Positions 47,041 through 56,143 of a stretch of DNA of 64,000 nucleotides are shown here, one piece after another. Positions within the stretch are counted from its first letter, which is position 1, and each line of letters starts with the position of its first letter. Source of the stretch: JAGVSR01 sp963786675 (GTDB lineage: Bacteria > Pseudomonadota > Alphaproteobacteria > Rhizobiales > Hyphomicrobiaceae); NCBI GenBank assembly GCA_963786675.1, contig CAWAZY010000003.1, forward strand, positions 434,001 through 498,000. The letters are read 5' to 3'. Under the pieces are notes generated by a model. It was not told the DNA's origin and did not search any database. It saw only the letters and a list, made by a program, of their open reading frames with translations. Position numbers and translations under genes: made by a program.

Positions 47041-49059
47041 ATGTTCAAGAAGATTCTGATCGCCAACCGTGGCGAGATCGCCTGCCGGGTCATCAAGACG
47101 GCGCGCAAGATGGGCATCAAGACCGTCGCGGTCTATTCGGATGCCGACCGCGAGGCACTGCACGTGGAGATGGCCGACGAGGCCGTCCACATCGGACCGG
47201 CTCCCGCCGCGCAGTCTTACTTGATCATTGAGAAGATCATCGAGGCTTGCAAGCAGACCGGCGCCGAGGCCGTGCATCCGGGCTACGGCTTCCTGTCGGA
47301 GCGCGAGTCGTTCCCGGTCGAGCTGGCCAAGGCCGGCATTGTGTTCATCGGTCCCAACCCCGGCGCCATCGCGGCCATGGGTGACAAGATCGAGAGCAAG
47401 AAGGCGGCAGCGGCCGCCAAGGTCTCGACCGTGCCAGGGTACATGGGCGAGATCGCCGACGTGCCCCATGCGGTCAAGATCGCCGAGGAGATCGGCTATC
47501 CGGTGATGATGAAGGCCTCCGCGGGCGGCGGCGGCAAGGGCATGCGGATCGCCTTCAACCGCCGGGAAGTCGAGGAAGGCTACCCGCTCGCCAAGTCAGA
47601 GGCCAAGGCCTCGTTCGGCGACGACCGCATGTTCATCGAGAAGTTCATCGTCGATCCCCGGCACATCGAAATTCAGCTCATCGGCGACAAGCACGGCAAC
47701 GTCGTCTACCTGGGCGAGCGCGAATGCTCCATTCAGCGGCGTAACCAGAAGGTTCTGGAAGAAGCGCCGTCGCCGCTCTTGGATGAGAAGACGCGCAAGG
47801 CGATGGGCGAGCAGGCCGTGGCTCTGGCCAAGGCCGTCGGCTACGATAGTGCCGGTACCGTGGAATTCGTGGCAGGCCAGGACCGGTCGTTCTTCTTCTT
47901 GGAAATGAACACCCGCCTGCAGGTTGAGCATCCGGTCACCGAGATGATCACGGGCGTCGACCTTGTCGAATTGATGATCCGCGTGGCAGCGGGTGAAAAG
48001 CTCCCCTTCAAGCAGTCCGACATCAAACTCAACGGTTGGGCCGTCGAGAGCCGCGTCTATGCCGAAGATCCGTTCCGTAACTTCCTGCCGTCCATCGGAC
48101 GCTTGGTGAAGTACCGGCCGCCGCAGGAAGGCGTCACGGGCGGAGCCACGGTGCGCAACGACACCGGTGTCTTCGAAGGCGGCGAAATCTCGATGTACTA
48201 CGATCCGATGATCGCCAAGCTTGTCACACATGCGCCGACGCGCTTGGCCGCTATCGAGGCTCAGGCCGATGCGCTCGACGCCTTCTACATCGACGGCATC
48301 CAGCACAACATTCCCTTCCTCCAGGCCGTGATGCAGCATCCGCGCTGGCGGTCGGGCGCCATTTCAACGGGCTTCATCAAGGAAGAGTACCCGGACGGCT
48401 TCAAGGGCCGCGATGCCGATGGCGAGGAGCGCCAGATCCTGGCGGCGGTCGCCGCGGTCATCGATCACCAGCAGAATGGCCGCCGGCGCCAGATCACCCA
48501 TCAGATGACCGGAACGGCGGTTAACTTCGCCAAGACCCGTGTCGTCAAGATCGGTCCCGACAACGTGCGCATGGAAGTGGCCAGCGGTGATGACGCCTCG
48601 TTCGTCGTGACGCTGATGGGGGCCGATGGCCAGCGCGGTGACAGCTTGACGCTGTCGTCGCAGTGGGCGCCCGGCGAGCCAGTCTGGAACGGCCGCGTCA
48701 ATGGCCGCGACGTCGCCATTCAGGTCCGGTCACGCTTGAACGGTGTTACGTTATCCTTCCGTGGCATCAGTGTGCCGGTGCATGTCTTCACATCGCGCGA
48801 ATCCGAACTTGCCGCGCTGATGCCGGTGAAACTCGCCGCCGATATGTCCAAGTTCCTTCTGTGCCCGATGCCGGGACTGGTCAAAGCCATCAACGTGGGC
48901 GAGGGGGCGGATGTGAAAGCGGGCGATCCGCTGGCCGTGGTCGAAGCCATGAAGATGGAAAACATCCTGCGCGCCGAAATCGACGGCAAGGTGAAAAAGG
49001 TCAACGCCAAGCCCGGCGACAGCCTGGCCGTGGACGCCGTGATCATCGAGTTCGCCTGA
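47041..49059 (+). CDS. pccA: Propionyl-CoA carboxylase alpha subunit (biotin carboxylase)
   Basis: A 672-aa protein carboxylating biotin with ATP and bicarbonate. The biotin carboxylase domain (about 1-450) has KKILIANRGEIACRVIKTAR, the ATP-grasp loop KASAGGGGKGMRIAF, and FLEMNTRLQVEHPVTEMITG. A PCC-specific BT region (about 455-590) is followed by the biotinyl domain, with biotin attached to Lys638 (VVEAMKMENILRAE). The length and BT region distinguish PccA from AccC (about 450 aa). It partners with PccB at 30758. Confidence 0.95.
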   Translation: MFKKILIANRGEIACRVIKTARKMGIKTVAVYSDADREALHVEMADEAVHIGPAPAAQSYLIIEKIIEACKQTGAEAVHPGYGFLSERESFPVELAKAGIVFIGPNPGAIAAMGDKIESKKAAAAAKVSTVPGYMGEIADVPHAVKIAEEIGYPVMMKASAGGGGKGMRIAFNRREVEEGYPLAKSEAKASFGDDRMFIEKFIVDPRHIEIQLIGDKHGNVVYLGERECSIQRRNQKVLEEAPSPLLDEKTRKAMGEQAVALAKAVGYDSAGTVEFVAGQDRSFFFLEMNTRLQVEHPVTEMITGVDLVELMIRVAAGEKLPFKQSDIKLNGWAVESRVYAEDPFRNFLPSIGRLVKYRPPQEGVTGGATVRNDTGVFEGGEISMYYDPMIAKLVTHAPTRLAAIEAQADALDAFYIDGIQHNIPFLQAVMQHPRWRSGAISTGFIKEEYPDGFKGRDADGEERQILAAVAAVIDHQQNGRRRQITHQMTGTAVNFAKTRVVKIGPDNVRMEVASGDDASFVVTLMGADGQRGDSLTLSSQWAPGEPVWNGRVNGRDVAIQVRSRLNGVTLSFRGISVPVHVFTSRESELAALMPVKLAADMSKFLLCPMPGLVKAINVGEGADVKAGDPLAVVEAMKMENILRAEIDGKVKKVNAKPGDSLAVDAVIIEFA

Positions 49060-49132
49060 GATTAGGGGGCCCTGCGGTTCTGGCTCACGTTAAGGACCCC
49101 TTCAGTCCGCCTCGAAACCCCGCCTGTTCAAA

Positions 49133-49165
49133 AAAACGGCCGGACCCCAAGGGGCCGGCCGTTTT
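49133..49165. terminator. Terminator between pccA and lysR (probably bidirectional)
   Basis: AACGGCCGG (49135-49143) pairs with CCGGCCGTT (49155-49163), with an A run before and a T run after, so it can serve pccA on the + strand and the lysR gene converging from the minus strand. Confidence 0.88.
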
Positions 49166-49224
49166 CGTATCGCGGACCACTGCGCCCGGGCGCCCGGGAC
49201 GTGAGTGGGCAGGTCGTTTTGGGG

Positions 49225-50073
49225 TCAGGCATACTTGGCGCACTCCCGGCGCAGAACTTCGATGATCGGTTCGTAGGCTTCTTCATCGCGGGTCTCTGGA
49301 TAGACCATATAGACCGGATAGACGAAGCGCCGGGCCCGCTTCGGCTGGCGCAAACGGCCGCGAGAGAGGTACGGCTTGACCAGCCGCATGGGAAAATAAG
49401 CCGTCAACTCGTTGGCGATGACGTGTTCGACCTGCAGCGTTCCCAAATCCAGGGATAGACCCGGCTTGATGAGTTCCGGATAGGCGGCGGCGTGATCCTG
49501 CTGGAAGTCCGGTCCCCAGTTCACGAACACATAATCCGCGTTTCCCTTGCGCTGACCGGCCCGGCCGCTGGTCACCAGCACGAATTCCTCATCGAAGAGG
49601 TGCTCGACCGTATGCCCCGGCGGCTGGATGGGCCGGTACATGATGGCAAGGTCGAGCGTGCCTTCAATGAGTCGCTGGGAGAGCACGTCGGACAGCGCCG
49701 CGGTGGCCGAAACGGCGATATCGGGGAGCTCCGCGCGCAGCTTGGAGACAGATTTCAACAGGAATCCTTGCCAAAGGCAGGCCGGTGCACCGATGGCCAT
49801 ATGGTCGCGGTGCTGGTCAGAAAGAGAAACTTCGAGCTGCGCGCGCTGCCAGACGCGGACGAGTGCGAGGGCATGCTTGTGGAACTGTTCGCCGGCCGCG
49901 GTGAGATCAGCGCCGCTCTTGGAACGTTCAAAAACAGGCCGTCCTAACAGGTCTTCCAAGCCCTTAATGCGCGCAGAAACCGTTGATTGCGTGATGTTCA
50001 AACGCTCTGCGGCTTCGATGAAGCTGCCCGATTCGGCAACCATCAGGAAGGTGCGGGCGAGATTGATATCCAT
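49225..50073 (-). CDS. LysR-family transcriptional regulator
   Basis: A 282-aa regulator. The N-terminal winged helix is DINLARTFLMVAESGSFIEA followed by AAERLNITQSTVSARIKGLE. The C-terminal effector domain includes IAVSATAALSDVLSQRLIEG and LDLAIMYRPIQPPGHTVEHL. The ligand cannot be predicted. The gene is divergent from the 34-residue Lys/Ala-rich gene at 50253, with two palindromes between them, one matching the T-N11-A LysR box. Autoregulation is likely. Confidence 0.94.
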   Translation of the reverse strand: MDINLARTFLMVAESGSFIEAAERLNITQSTVSARIKGLEDLLGRPVFERSKSGADLTAAGEQFHKHALALVRVWQRAQLEVSLSDQHRDHMAIGAPACLWQGFLLKSVSKLRAELPDIAVSATAALSDVLSQRLIEGTLDLAIMYRPIQPPGHTVEHLFDEEFVLVTSGRAGQRKGNADYVFVNWGPDFQQDHAAAYPELIKPGLSLDLGTLQVEHVIANELTAYFPMRLVKPYLSRGRLRQPKRARRFVYPVYMVYPETRDEEAYEPIIEVLRRECAKYA

Positions 50074-50111
50074 CGTTGCCTCGCGCGTTTGAGGTGTGCG
50101 CGCGCACTATC

Positions 50112-50148
50112 TATCGAAAATTTCGATAATGGTCACCGGAAATTTCCG
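50112..50148. promoter_or_regulatory. Two palindromic operators between lysR and the Lys/Ala-rich gene
   Basis: TATCGAAAATTTCGATA (50112-50128) is a perfect palindrome with one central base and contains T-N11-A (50114-50126), the LysR-box form. CGGAAATTTCCG (50137-50148) is a second perfect palindrome sharing the GAAATTTC core. Both lie 39-75 bp upstream of the lysR start, where an autoregulatory site is expected. Confidence 0.65.
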
Positions 50149-50252
50149 TTTGAAGCGCGATTTGATTCTCACCACATTGCGGACGAACTCGATGAACGTC
50201 GGGTCCACATGCCGGAACTTCATACCCGGCGATCAACGGAAGGACGAACCAA

Positions 50253-50357
50253 ATGGCCAAAGCTGCAAAGAAGCCTGCTGCTAAGAAGGCCGCCAAGAAG
50301 CCGGCGGCTAAGAAGGCTGCAAAGAAGCCGGCTGCTAAGAAGGCGAAAAAGAAGTAA
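50253..50357 (+). CDS. 34-residue Lys/Ala/Pro-rich histone-H1-like protein
   Basis: A tiny, very basic protein reading MAKAAKKPAAKKAAKKPAAK in its first 20 residues and ending AKKK. It is built of three near-identical nine-residue units of the form KPAAKKAAK. Such Lys/Ala/Pro repeats occur in the tails of bacterial H1-like proteins (AlgP, HctA types) and bind DNA or RNA without a fixed fold. A GGAAGGACG ribosome-binding site lies 8 bp before the ATG, and codons for the repeats vary (GCT/GCC/GCA, CCT/CCG), which argues for selection on the protein. It is divergent from lysR. Nucleoid function is inferred. Confidence 0.75.
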   Translation: MAKAAKKPAAKKAAKKPAAKKAAKKPAAKKAKKK

Positions 50358-50372
50358 CGAGTTTCCTGCCTC

Positions 50373-50741
50373 GTGCTCCGGAAAGCTTCCAGACAGGCCA
50401 TCATGGTCATACTGGTTTCCCCGGGAGTGCTGCTCGCTCTCTCAAGCGCTGCTTGCGCAGCGTCGGTCTTGAACCGGGATGAAACGGACCAGAAGGTCAC
50501 GATCATCGAGGGCGGCACCCAAACAGATCACGTCCTTAAGAAGGATGCGTCTCTGAGTGGGGTTTGCCTTAAGGGCTGCACAATCCGGATCAACGATGAC
50601 GATGTGAACCCTTACGTGCTTGACGGCACGGAGGACACGACCATCGAAGGGGGCGATCTCTACGCGGAACGGCCAGGGTCGCCGAATTCACCGGTTTCCG
50701 GTGGAATTGGTCAGCCTTCAACGCCCCAGCCCAACCCGTAA
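50373..50741 (+). CDS. Small exported protein, function unknown
   Basis: A 122-aa protein with a signal peptide. The GTG at 50373 gives a basic n-region (LRKASRQAIM) before the hydrophobic VILVSPGVLLALSSAACAAS; ATG 50403 would lack it. The mature part has two Cys (GVCLKGCTIRI) and an acidic segment (NDDDVNPYVLDGTEDTTIEG), then a Pro/Ser-rich end. It lies 15 bp after the Lys/Ala-rich gene and shares its terminator. No family recognised. Confidence 0.68.
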   Translation: MLRKASRQAIMVILVSPGVLLALSSAACAASVLNRDETDQKVTIIEGGTQTDHVLKKDASLSGVCLKGCTIRINDDDVNPYVLDGTEDTTIEGGDLYAERPGSPNSPVSGGIGQPSTPQPNP

Positions 50742-50763
50742 CAGATTCCGAGGTCTTCTAATT

Positions 50764-50803
50764 CGGCATCCGGCTCTCACGAGCCGGGTGCCGCTTTGTT
50801 TTT
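50764..50803 (+). terminator. Terminator after the small exported protein gene
   Basis: CGGCATCCGGCTC (50764-50776) pairs with GAGCCGGGTGCCG (50781-50793), with a near-perfect 13-bp stem and 4-nt loop, followed by CTTTGTTTTT. Confidence 0.9.
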
Positions 50804-50941
50804 CGGGGATCGCCCGATCGCGGGCGGCATGTCGGACCCAGGCGCGCATATGGATCCGACGCCAGCCGCCCTGCACGTCAAAGGAAATGTCGCCGGTCAG
50901 GGGCCGGGCCCTGCGCCCAATGATTCGCTGGTTTGCTGGGC

Positions 50942-51628
50942 TCAAACTGGGGTAGAGGCGGGCATGAGGGGGCCAAGCCAGTCCGTAAAGGCCGCATGGA
51001 GGGCGTTATCCACAGCCGCCATGTCCGAGGTCTTGCCGAGCGCGGCAAGGCTCGTCACACCGGAGCCGTCCAGCCCGCATGGAACGATGTGGCTGAAATG
51101 ATCGAGATCGGGGGCGACATTCAGGCTGATCCCGTGCGAGCTGATCCCGCGCTGCACCCGCAGCCCGAGGGCCGCGATCTTCGCATCACCGGTTAAGAAT
51201 TCAGGTGACGGGACCCACACACCCGGCCGATCCGGATCACCCCGCCCGGACACACCCAGCCTATCGAGGGCTCCGATAACAGTGTTCTCCAAGCACCGGA
51301 CAAAGGCACGGACATCCCCGCCGGCGCGCTGGCGCACATCAAGCAGCACGTAAGCGATTCGCTGCCCCGGACCGTGATAGGTCAGCTCGCCGCCCCGTCC
51401 GGTTTCGAAAATCGGCAGGTCTCCCGGCCGCAGGAGGTGCTCGCGCTTCGCCCGCGGCCCCGCGGTCAACAGGGGCGGATGCTCAAGGAGCCACACGAGT
51501 TCGCCCCGTGTGCCCCTTGCAATGGCATCGACCTCCCGCGCCATGGCCGTGACCGCATTGGGATAGTCGACGGGGCTGCCGGAGACGGCCCAGCGAACCT
51601 GATCGGATTGAGAGGCGTTACGAGACAT
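50942..51628 (-). CDS. lipB: Octanoyl-[acyl carrier protein] transferase LipB
   Basis: A 228-aa enzyme that moves octanoate from ACP to lipoyl domains, the first step of lipoate synthesis. Signatures are VWLLEHPPLLTAGPRAKREH, ETGRGGELTYHGPGQRIAYV, catalytic Lys in GDAKIAALGLRVQRGISSHG and catalytic Cys in HIVPCGLDGSGVTSLA. lipA is not in the window. The upstream 245-bp gap to the tRNA gene contains no supported gene. Confidence 0.95.
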   Translation of the reverse strand: MSRNASQSDQVRWAVSGSPVDYPNAVTAMAREVDAIARGTRGELVWLLEHPPLLTAGPRAKREHLLRPGDLPIFETGRGGELTYHGPGQRIAYVLLDVRQRAGGDVRAFVRCLENTVIGALDRLGVSGRGDPDRPGVWVPSPEFLTGDAKIAALGLRVQRGISSHGISLNVAPDLDHFSHIVPCGLDGSGVTSLAALGKTSDMAAVDNALHAAFTDWLGPLMPASTPV

Positions 51629-51873
51629 TCCGGGCCGTCACCGTTGGTTCTGCGCCGCGCTGCTGAAGAGCCGGGCCGTCGCGTCGCGCTGCCTCCCGCC
51701 TCTATAAGCCCGAATTGACGCATCCAGGCGCGGATTTGTCATCCTGGACGGGTTGGCGCTTGCCTTCTGATAGACCGTCTGTTAGTTCCCGTCGCCTCGG
51801 CATCGGCACCCCTTGGGAACCGGTGCGGGATTACAGTCCGTGCCGCGCGAGCGGCACAGTGGCGGCATCCCAT

Positions 51874-51958
51874 GCGGTCGTGGCGGAATTGGTAGACGCA
51901 CTACCTTGAGGTGGTAACGGGGCAACCCGTGGAGGTTCGAGTCCTCTCGACCGCACCA
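51874..51958 (+). tRNA. tRNA-Leu (anticodon GAG)
   Basis: The acceptor GCGGTCG (51874-51880) pairs with CGACCGC (51948-51954), and discriminator A and an encoded CCA follow. The anticodon loop is TTGAGGT, giving GAG, which reads CUC/CUU. The T arm contains GGTTCGAGTCC, and a long variable arm (ACGGGGCAACCCGT) marks it as class II. The last anticodon-stem pair is a C-A mismatch. Confidence 0.95.
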
Positions 51959-52106
51959 TTTTTACTTGCGCGATGCCGCCCGCCAACCCATCGCGCGGGC
52001 TCCGGTTCGAGGTCGGCCCTCGACCCTTCGCGGTTTTACTTGCGCCATGCCTCTCAGCGGGCCCGGCGCGCGGCGGTCGCGGATTGAAGTCCGTCCAGGG
52101 CCCCTT

Positions 52107-53221
52107 CTAGAATCCGAACGGATTGAAGGGTTGGAACTGCGTCTCGGTGGACCGCTTCACTTTGGTGCGCCGGGCGTCGGTCTTGGCGCGCAGCTTCTTC
52201 CGGTCCGGATTGGCACCTGCAGCGCCCTCCACATGATCGCGGGGCCGCGCCACAGTGCGTTCGCGTGGCGGAGGGGACAGCGTCGCCACTTCCACGTCGT
52301 CGCCCGAAAGCGTCTTCAAAACGGCGGCTTCGCCAAAAAACGGGATGAGATGCGAAGCGGGTTCATCGCCCGTCACGGCTCCGGCCTCCGCCGTGGCTGC
52401 GGGCTGTGCCTTGGCCAGGAGTGGCGCAAGGTCGGCGTCATAGGTATCGAGCGGCTTAAGCGGTGCCTTCGCGCGCATGTGTACGACGCGATAGCCGCGC
52501 GACTTGAGACCGGCGAGGATCGTCGGCAAGGCTTTGGCCGTGGCGGATTTGATGTCGTGGAACAGCATGATTCCACCCTGCCGCTTGTCGACCTGGGCCA
52601 GCGTATAGCTGGCCAGCCGGTCGGCGCTTCCAATGTAGCTGTCGTTGGACACCACATCGACGGTGAATGCCGCGATCCCCCGCGCCTGGAGGTGCGCCAT
52701 CATCGGATCGGAATCGCTGAGGCCAGGGAAGCGGAAGAATGGCGCGATCGGCTGGCCTGCTGCCATGGCAATGGCGGAGAAGCCGCGCTCGATCTGATCC
52801 GTGGCGCGGGCCAGGCTGAGGCGTTTCAGATTCAGGGGATGGGACCACGTATGTCCGCCAAGTGTGTGCCCGCGCGCCAGCACGTCCTTCACGCTCTTGG
52901 GATAGGCGATGGCCATGCGGCCGACGGAAAAGAACGTCGCTTTGGTGCAGTAGCGGTCGAGCGTGTCGAGAATGGATTTCGTGATCCACGGCATCGGACC
53001 ATCGTCGAACGTCAGCACGACTTCGCGGGGTGCCAGGAAGGTCTCTTCCCGCTTCAATACGGAAATATCGCCGAATAGCGGTCCGGTCGCTGTATCGATT
53101 TCAACGATCCGGGACACGCCAAGCGCTTGTCCGGCGCGGCGCACGTCTCCGCCAGGGCGGGAGCAGCGCCCATGCAGGCAGCGACAAAGCCGATAATCCA
53201 TCCAAATGCGGGTCGTGACAT
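52107..53221 (-). CDS. Polysaccharide deacetylase, copy 1 (one-base frameshift)
   Basis: An exported NodB-type deacetylase. The core has LTFDDGPMPW (metal-binding Asp-Asp), GHTLGGHTWSHP (His-x3-His) and PFFRFPGLSDSD, then GIMLFHDI. The signal peptide MSRPAFGWIIGFVAACMGAA starts at 53221 behind GGGGGAG, but is in a different frame from the body. Restoring one G on the coding strand near 53126 (ACAAGCGC to ACAAGGCGC) joins CAAPDK to ALGVSRIVEIDTATGP, which aligns residue for residue with the neighbouring paralogue (CAPGAEVIGVSRVIEIDAAN). The corrected protein is 371 aa. Likely substrate is peptidoglycan or an N-acetylated glycan. Confidence 0.88.
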
Positions 53222-53423
53222 GCTGCTCCCCCGGTGTCTCAGGCGCGGGTGGGCCGCGCGGGGGCAATGTCGGTGATTTTCCACAGGGCCACAACCCGGG
53301 ACCCTCCGCATAAGGGATGATGCGAAGGCGGGTGTGGTTTTGAAAGCGCCAACGTCTCCTTGAAGTTCTGATTTCTTGCGAAGTTCTGGCCCGCGTCAGA
53401 ATTTGGACCGGGCCGAACGCTGG

Positions 53424-54528
53424 TCAGTAGGTGCCAAGTGGATTGATGGCCCACGAGTTCGTCATCGATTCGCGGCTTCAGGCGCGGGGTCACGGGAGGC
53501 GGCAGCCCCGGATCGCGCGGTGGCGGGCTCTTTGTCCACGGCAGGTCTTCAGTGCTGGCTGAAGGTGGAGCCGGCGACTTGGCCGGCGCGGGCTTGCCCG
53601 GATCGACTGGCCATACCACCGAGCGGTCGGCGAGCGGCTGTGCCGTCAGGGCCAGTTTGCGCCGCCGGGCTTCCTTCTCCGCTTTGGCGTCGTATTCGGG
53701 AAGCGTTGCCACCGGTGTCTTGGCCACGAGATGCACGACCTTGTAGCCGTTGGTGCGCAGTTCCTTCAGCAGCGCTGAAAGTCCGGCGGCTGTCGAAGGC
53801 TGGATGTCGTGGAACAGGATGATGCCTTTGCGCAGCTTGGCCAACTGGCTCATCACGTTCCGGCGCATGACGGACGGGTTGCGCGTGAGAAAGTCACGGC
53901 TGTCGACGTCGATCGCCATGTTGGCGATGTGCCGGCCTGCGAGATGCGCGCGCATGGCTTTGCTTTCGCCCAGGTATGGAAAGCGGAAAAAGGGCGCGAC
54001 GGGTCCGCCCAAAGCCAGCGCGATAGCGCTGAAGCCGAGTTCGATTTCGTCCTTCGCCCGCGCCGCGCCGATCAAGTCCAGACGCTTGTGCGACCATGTA
54101 TGGGCGGCAATCGTGTGCCCGCGCTGGGCGGTCGCCCGCAGGGTAGCAGGGTCGGAAAGGGCCATGCGCCCGACCACGAAGAATGTGGCCTTGGTGCATT
54201 CCTCATCCAGGGCTTCGAGAATGGGTTGGGTGTACCGTCGAATGGGACCGTCGTCGAAGGTGAGGACAACTTCCTTGTCTTGCAAGAGCGTGTCGGGAAG
54301 CGGACGGCCGTAGCGGGGCCCATTGGCCGCATCGATTTCGATGACGCGCGACACCCCGATCACCTCGGCCCCGGGGGCGCACGACGCTGAGGGCGTCAAG
54401 GCGTGGAGTTGCGGATCGGCTTGCGTGGCGGCGGTGGTTTGGGCCCACGCCCCACCCGTCGCCGCGAGCATGACGCTCATGGCGGCCGCGATTGTCGAAC
54501 CTGCCTGCCGATTGGCCCCGCGTGTCAT
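53424..54528 (-). CDS. Polysaccharide deacetylase, copy 2 (one-base frameshift near the end)
   Basis: A paralogue of the gene just downstream: LTFDDGPIRRYTQPILEALD, GHTIAAHTWSHKRLDL, PFFRFPYLGESKAM and GIILFHDIQPSTAAG. It has a signal peptide with AAAMSVMLAATGGAWAQ. The literal frame runs on to 53239 with unlikely sequence. Removing one base near 53472 leads to ESMTNSWAINPLGTY and a stop at 53424. That end resembles the NPFGF end of copy 1, and the corrected length (367 aa) is whole-codon. Start 54528 (MTRGANRQAG) is a choice; an ATG at 54576 is also in frame. Confidence 0.86.
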
Positions 54529-54748
54529 CAACCCGTCACATCCCCGCATCAACGTCGCGCGCGATCGCGTCTGCAAATCGCCGAGAACCGAAGTTTACTC
54601 CGTAGCCTTTTTGCGGCGCAACCGCACGCTCGCAAAGTGTGCTTTTGGTGCATCATGGTATCGCGGTCCGGGAACCTATGCTATTGCGCGCAGCGTTTTT
54701 TGGGCAGATGGCAGCGGTTGGCGCGGTCTGGCAGCGGAAAGGCATCCA

Positions 54749-56128
54749 GTGGCGGAATTGGGCTCAAAGAACCCGCAAACGGACATCTCGTCCGCACCGG
54801 GCGAAGCTCTTGTACGCGAGGTCGGGGCCGCCCTTTCGGCGGGCGCCCCGCAAGCCGCGCGGCAGCTCGCCCAAGGTTTGCGGACGCCCGACCTCGCCGA
54901 ACTGATCGAGCATCTCCCGGCCGATCAGCGGGTCGATCTGATCCAGGCCTTCGGTGCCGACTTCGATTTCGAGGTGTTCTCCGAACTCGATGAGACCGTC
55001 CGCGACCAATTGTCGGGTGCCCTGCCAAACGAGTTTCTGGCCCGCGCGGTGACGGAACTCGATACCGACGACGCGGCCTACATCATCGAAGGCCTGGAAG
55101 ACAGCGACAAGGAAGAGGTGCTTTCGCACCTCGAGACGAGCGACCGCGCCGCGCTCGAACGCAATTTGGAATACCCCGAAGAGACCGCCGGTCGCCTCAT
55201 GCAGGCGCATTTTGTGGCGGTGGCCCCTTTCTGGACGGTCGGTCAGGTCATCGACTACATGCGCGAGGCGGACGATCTGCCCGACAGCTTCTCGGAAATC
55301 TTCGTGGTCGATCCCTCGTTCCGCGTTCTGGGCAGCGTGGAATTATCGCGCGTTCTGCGCACCAAGCGCCACGTGCTGGTCGAAACGCTGATGGAGACGG
55401 ACCGGCACGTCGTGCTGGCTACGGAAGACCAGGAAGAGGTGGCCCGCCAGTTCAAGCGGTACGATCTCTATTCGGTGCCGGTCGTCGACGAGAACCAGCG
55501 TCTCGTGGGAGTCGTCACCGTCGATGACGTGGTCGAGGTTCTCGACGACGAAGCCGATGAGGACATGAAGGCCCTGGCCGGCGTCGGCGATGAAAGCCTC
55601 GCCGACAGCGTGATGGAGACGGTGCGCAGCCGTGTGCCGTGGCTGGTCGTCAATCTTGGAACGGCCGTCCTGGCCTCGTTCGTTATTCAGCAGTTCGATG
55701 CCACCATCGAACAGATGGTCGCGCTGGCGGTCTTGATGCCGATTGTTGCGTCCATCGGCGGCAATGCCGGCACCCAGACCATGACCGTGACCGTGCGCGC
55801 TCTGGCGACGAGCAAGCTTGGCGCCCTCAACGCGCGGCGGGTGATCACCCGCGAGGCGCTCGTGGGCCTCGTCAACGGACTGGTCCTGTCGGTCATTATG
55901 GCCGCCATCGTCTTCGTGTGGTTTGGATCGAGCCATCTGGGCGGGGTGATCGGACTGGCGATCGTCGTCAATCTGTTCGCGGCGGCGCTTGCCGGAATTC
56001 TGATCCCGCTGGTATTCGACCGCTACGACCTCGATCCCGCACCAGCATCGGGCGTGTTCGTCACCATGGTGACGGACATCGTGGGGTTCTTCGCGTTCCT
56101 CGGCTTGGCGTCGCTCTGGCTGATGTGA
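54749..56128 (+). CDS. mgtE: Magnesium transporter MgtE
   Basis: A 459-aa Mg2+ channel. The N-terminal superhelical domain (LAELIEHLPADQRVDLIQAF), two CBS domains (DLPDSFSEIFVVDPSFRVLG and YDLYSVPVVDENQRLVGVVT) and five transmembrane helices with the pore motif PIVASIGGNAGTQTMTVTVR are all present. The start is GTG 54749, with GGAAAGG 6 bp upstream; the frame is open to 54323 but that part overlaps the deacetylase promoter region and is not conserved. Mg2+ binding to the N and CBS domains gates the channel in characterised homologues. Confidence 0.95.
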   Translation: MAELGSKNPQTDISSAPGEALVREVGAALSAGAPQAARQLAQGLRTPDLAELIEHLPADQRVDLIQAFGADFDFEVFSELDETVRDQLSGALPNEFLARAVTELDTDDAAYIIEGLEDSDKEEVLSHLETSDRAALERNLEYPEETAGRLMQAHFVAVAPFWTVGQVIDYMREADDLPDSFSEIFVVDPSFRVLGSVELSRVLRTKRHVLVETLMETDRHVVLATEDQEEVARQFKRYDLYSVPVVDENQRLVGVVTVDDVVEVLDDEADEDMKALAGVGDESLADSVMETVRSRVPWLVVNLGTAVLASFVIQQFDATIEQMVALAVLMPIVASIGGNAGTQTMTVTVRALATSKLGALNARRVITREALVGLVNGLVLSVIMAAIVFVWFGSSHLGGVIGLAIVVNLFAAALAGILIPLVFDRYDLDPAPASGVFVTMVTDIVGFFAFLGLASLWLM

Positions 56129-56143
56129 GGCCCGCGCGCGGGA

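Noticed and set aside
50262..50357. Short tandem DNA repeats resembling a CRISPR or minisatellite
   Set aside because: The repeat unit is about 27 bp with no spacers, stays in frame, and encodes a Lys/Ala protein with a ribosome-binding site.
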